A stretch of DNA of 7,552 nt from Desulfovibrionaceae bacterium (GTDB lineage Bacteria > Desulfobacterota > Desulfovibrionia > Desulfovibrionales > Desulfovibrionaceae): the NCBI GenBank assembly GCA_900770205.1, contig CAAGJV010000159.1, forward strand, positions 1 through 7,552. The letters run 5' to 3'. Shown one piece after another: positions 6,623 to 7,552 of the stretch. Each line of letters opens with the position of its first letter. Position 1 is the first letter of the stretch. A program made the position numbers and the translations under genes. A model generated the notes under the pieces. That model had not been told where the DNA came from. It saw only the letters and a list, made by a program, of their open reading frames with translations, and searched no databases.

Positions 6623-6683
6623 GCTCCAAAAATCGGTTAGAGTTTTGTTACCAAGCGAAACCCAATCGATCAAAGGAGCCACT
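6619..6683 (+). promoter_or_regulatory. Inverted repeat that can mask the transposase ribosome binding site
   Basis: AGTGGCTCC (6619-6627) is perfectly complementary to GGAGCCACT (6675-6683). The second arm contains the GGAG of the transposase Shine-Dalgarno (AAAGGAG, 6672-6678). In an RNA that begins upstream, pairing would cover the ribosome binding site; in RNA starting inside the 47-base loop it could not form. This recalls read-through protection known in IS10 and IS50. Its role here is inferred. Confidence 0.45.
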
Positions 6684-6686
6684 GCC

Positions 6687-7552
6687 ATGGAAAGTATCAA
6701 GGACTACGGAAAAAGGGAAGCACGTGTTATCCAGGTCAACGAGGGAGAACTCAAAAAGCATGTTTCGGAAATTGTACGTGAGAGTGTAGAGGACACGCTC
6801 AATGCTCTTCTGGAGGCAGAAGCAGATCATCTTTGCCAGGCGAAACGATATGAACGTAACGCAGAACGGGCCAGCACCCGTGCCGGACACTACACGAGAA
6901 GCTTGCAGACGACATCGGGAGAAGTGAAGCTGAGAGTGCCCAAACTCCGTGATTTACCCTTTGAAACCGCTATCATAGAACGATACAGGAGAAGAGAAAG
7001 TTCGGTTGAGGAAGCGCTTGTGGAAATGTATCTGGCGGGAGTTTCCGTTCGGAGGGTGGAAGATATCACAGAAGCCCTCTGGGGCAGCAGGGTAAGTTCC
7101 AGCACCATCAGTGAACTCAACCAGAAAATCTACAAGAACATCGAGGAATGGCGAAACAAGCCTTTGGAATCCGAGTATGTCTATATGTTCGTAGACGGAA
7201 TCTGGCTCAAGCGCTCCTGGGGCGGGGAAGTTCAGCCGGTATCCGTTCTGGTTGCCATAGGGGTAAATAAAGAAGGATATCGGGAAATTATCGGCGTTGC
7301 TGAAGGAAGCAGAGAAGACGCGGAAAGCTGGAGGAACTTTTTCCGCTATCTCAAGGAAAGAGGACTTCAGAAAGTTTCCCTTATCGTTTCTGATAAAAGT
7401 ATCGGAGTATTGGATGCCATAGGAGACTTTTTCCCGGGAAGCCGGTGGCAGCGGTGTATCGTTCATTTCTATAGGAATGTTCTTAATGCTGTACCTGTAG
7501 GAAAGGTCAAACATATCACTACAATGCTGAAGGCAATTCATGCTCAGGAAGA
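6687..7552 (+). CDS. IS256-family transposase, N-terminal 288 residues (cut by right edge)
   Basis: DDE-type transposase (Mutator superfamily) that would cut and join the ends of its own element. ATG 6687 follows AAAGGAG (6672-6678) by eight bases, and the frame stays open to the edge. The family is about 400 residues, so roughly the last quarter is missing. Visible features: an N-terminal helical region rich in Glu and Arg; RVPKLR at 83-88, typical of the family; a region at 107-145 (EEALVEMYLAGVSVRRVEDI, then SSSTIS) that resembles the helical DNA-binding part; the first catalytic Asp at 170 in FVDGIWLK; the second Asp at 236 in VSDKSIGVLDAI; and the WQRCIVHFYRNVL block (254-266), diagnostic for IS256 transposases. 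The catalytic Glu would lie beyond the edge. No frameshift or stop is seen, so the visible part appears intact. The SDK-x-x-G form of the second Asp motif marks a subgroup distinct from IS256 itself. Confidence 0.93.
   Translation, partial: MESIKDYGKREARVIQVNEGELKKHVSEIVRESVEDTLNALLEAEADHLCQAKRYERNAERASTRAGHYTRSLQTTSGEVKLRVPKLRDLPFETAIIERYRRRESSVEEALVEMYLAGVSVRRVEDITEALWGSRVSSSTISELNQKIYKNIEEWRNKPLESEYVYMFVDGIWLKRSWGGEVQPVSVLVAIGVNKEGYREIIGVAEGSREDAESWRNFFRYLKERGLQKVSLIVSDKSIGVLDAIGDFFPGSRWQRCIVHFYRNVLNAVPVGKVKHITTMLKAIHAQE

Larger units (their letters stand above)
6616..7552 (+). mobile_element. IS256-family insertion sequence, left part
   Basis: The element is recognised from its transposase. 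The left boundary is approximate: composition shifts near 6600-6616 from AT-rich DNA to a short leader before the transposase ATG at 6687, and the TGGAAGTGGCTCC region is the best candidate for the terminal inverted repeat. The right end lies outside the window, so neither the terminal repeat nor the target-site duplication can be checked. It lies just downstream of the fhs terminator, an insertion point that leaves fhs and its termination intact. Confidence 0.7.

Noticed and set aside
6645..6673. Internal IS promoter TTGTTA with GATCAA at 17-base spacing
   Set aside because: The -10 match is poor and the start would fall after the Shine-Dalgarno sequence, leaving no usable leader.
6954..7541. 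Minus-strand open frame of 195 codons within the transposase region
   Set aside because: It is antisense to a well-supported IS256 transposase.
1..7552. Hidden defence, CRISPR or toxin-antitoxin system
   Set aside because: No spaced direct repeats, paired small genes or nuclease-like domains are visible; every substantial coding stretch is accounted for by the five genes described.

Overview
The window most resembles a piece of a Desulfovibrionaceae-type chromosome (Desulfovibrio, Bilophila or Mailhella-like). This is an inference from moderately G+C-rich codon use, the style of the formate-tetrahydrofolate ligase, and a BPL-N/glutamine-amidotransferase-like protein beside a VIT1/CCC1 protein with a ferritin-like head. 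No rRNA or other marker is present to confirm it. There are five protein-coding genes: three complete, and two cut by the window edges.

Layout from left to right: (1) 1-2157, minus strand, the first 719 residues of valyl-tRNA synthetase (valS), running off the left edge. (2) 2158-2333, a divergent intergenic region. (3) 2334-3554, plus strand, a 406-residue protein with an N-terminal BPL-N/class I glutamine-amidotransferase-like domain and a C-terminal part I do not recognise. (4) 3585-4448, minus strand, a ferritin-like/VIT1-CCC1 membrane protein that converges on gene 3 with only 30 bases between. (5) 4449-4619, a divergent promoter region with a good sigma70-type promoter for each flanking gene. 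(6) 4620-6386, plus strand, fhs, closed by a strong intrinsic terminator at 6437-6475. (7) About 6473-6600, a very AT-rich spacer (about 20% G+C). (8) From about 6616 to the right edge, the left end of an IS256-family insertion sequence with its transposase cut off at residue 288.

The chromosomal genes are housekeeping or metal-handling functions (translation, one-carbon metabolism, iron) and are not arranged as one operon; each appears to have its own promoter. I see no CRISPR array, tRNA, toxin-antitoxin pair, phage gene or obvious defence system. The most interesting points are: the IS leader, where an outward repeat pairs with the transposase ribosome binding site and could silence read-through transcripts; the BPL-N-like protein with an intact Cys/His/Glu triad candidate and an unassigned C-terminal domain; and the fhs protein, which carries several motif variants more like eukaryotic C1-THF synthase than the common bacterial form.
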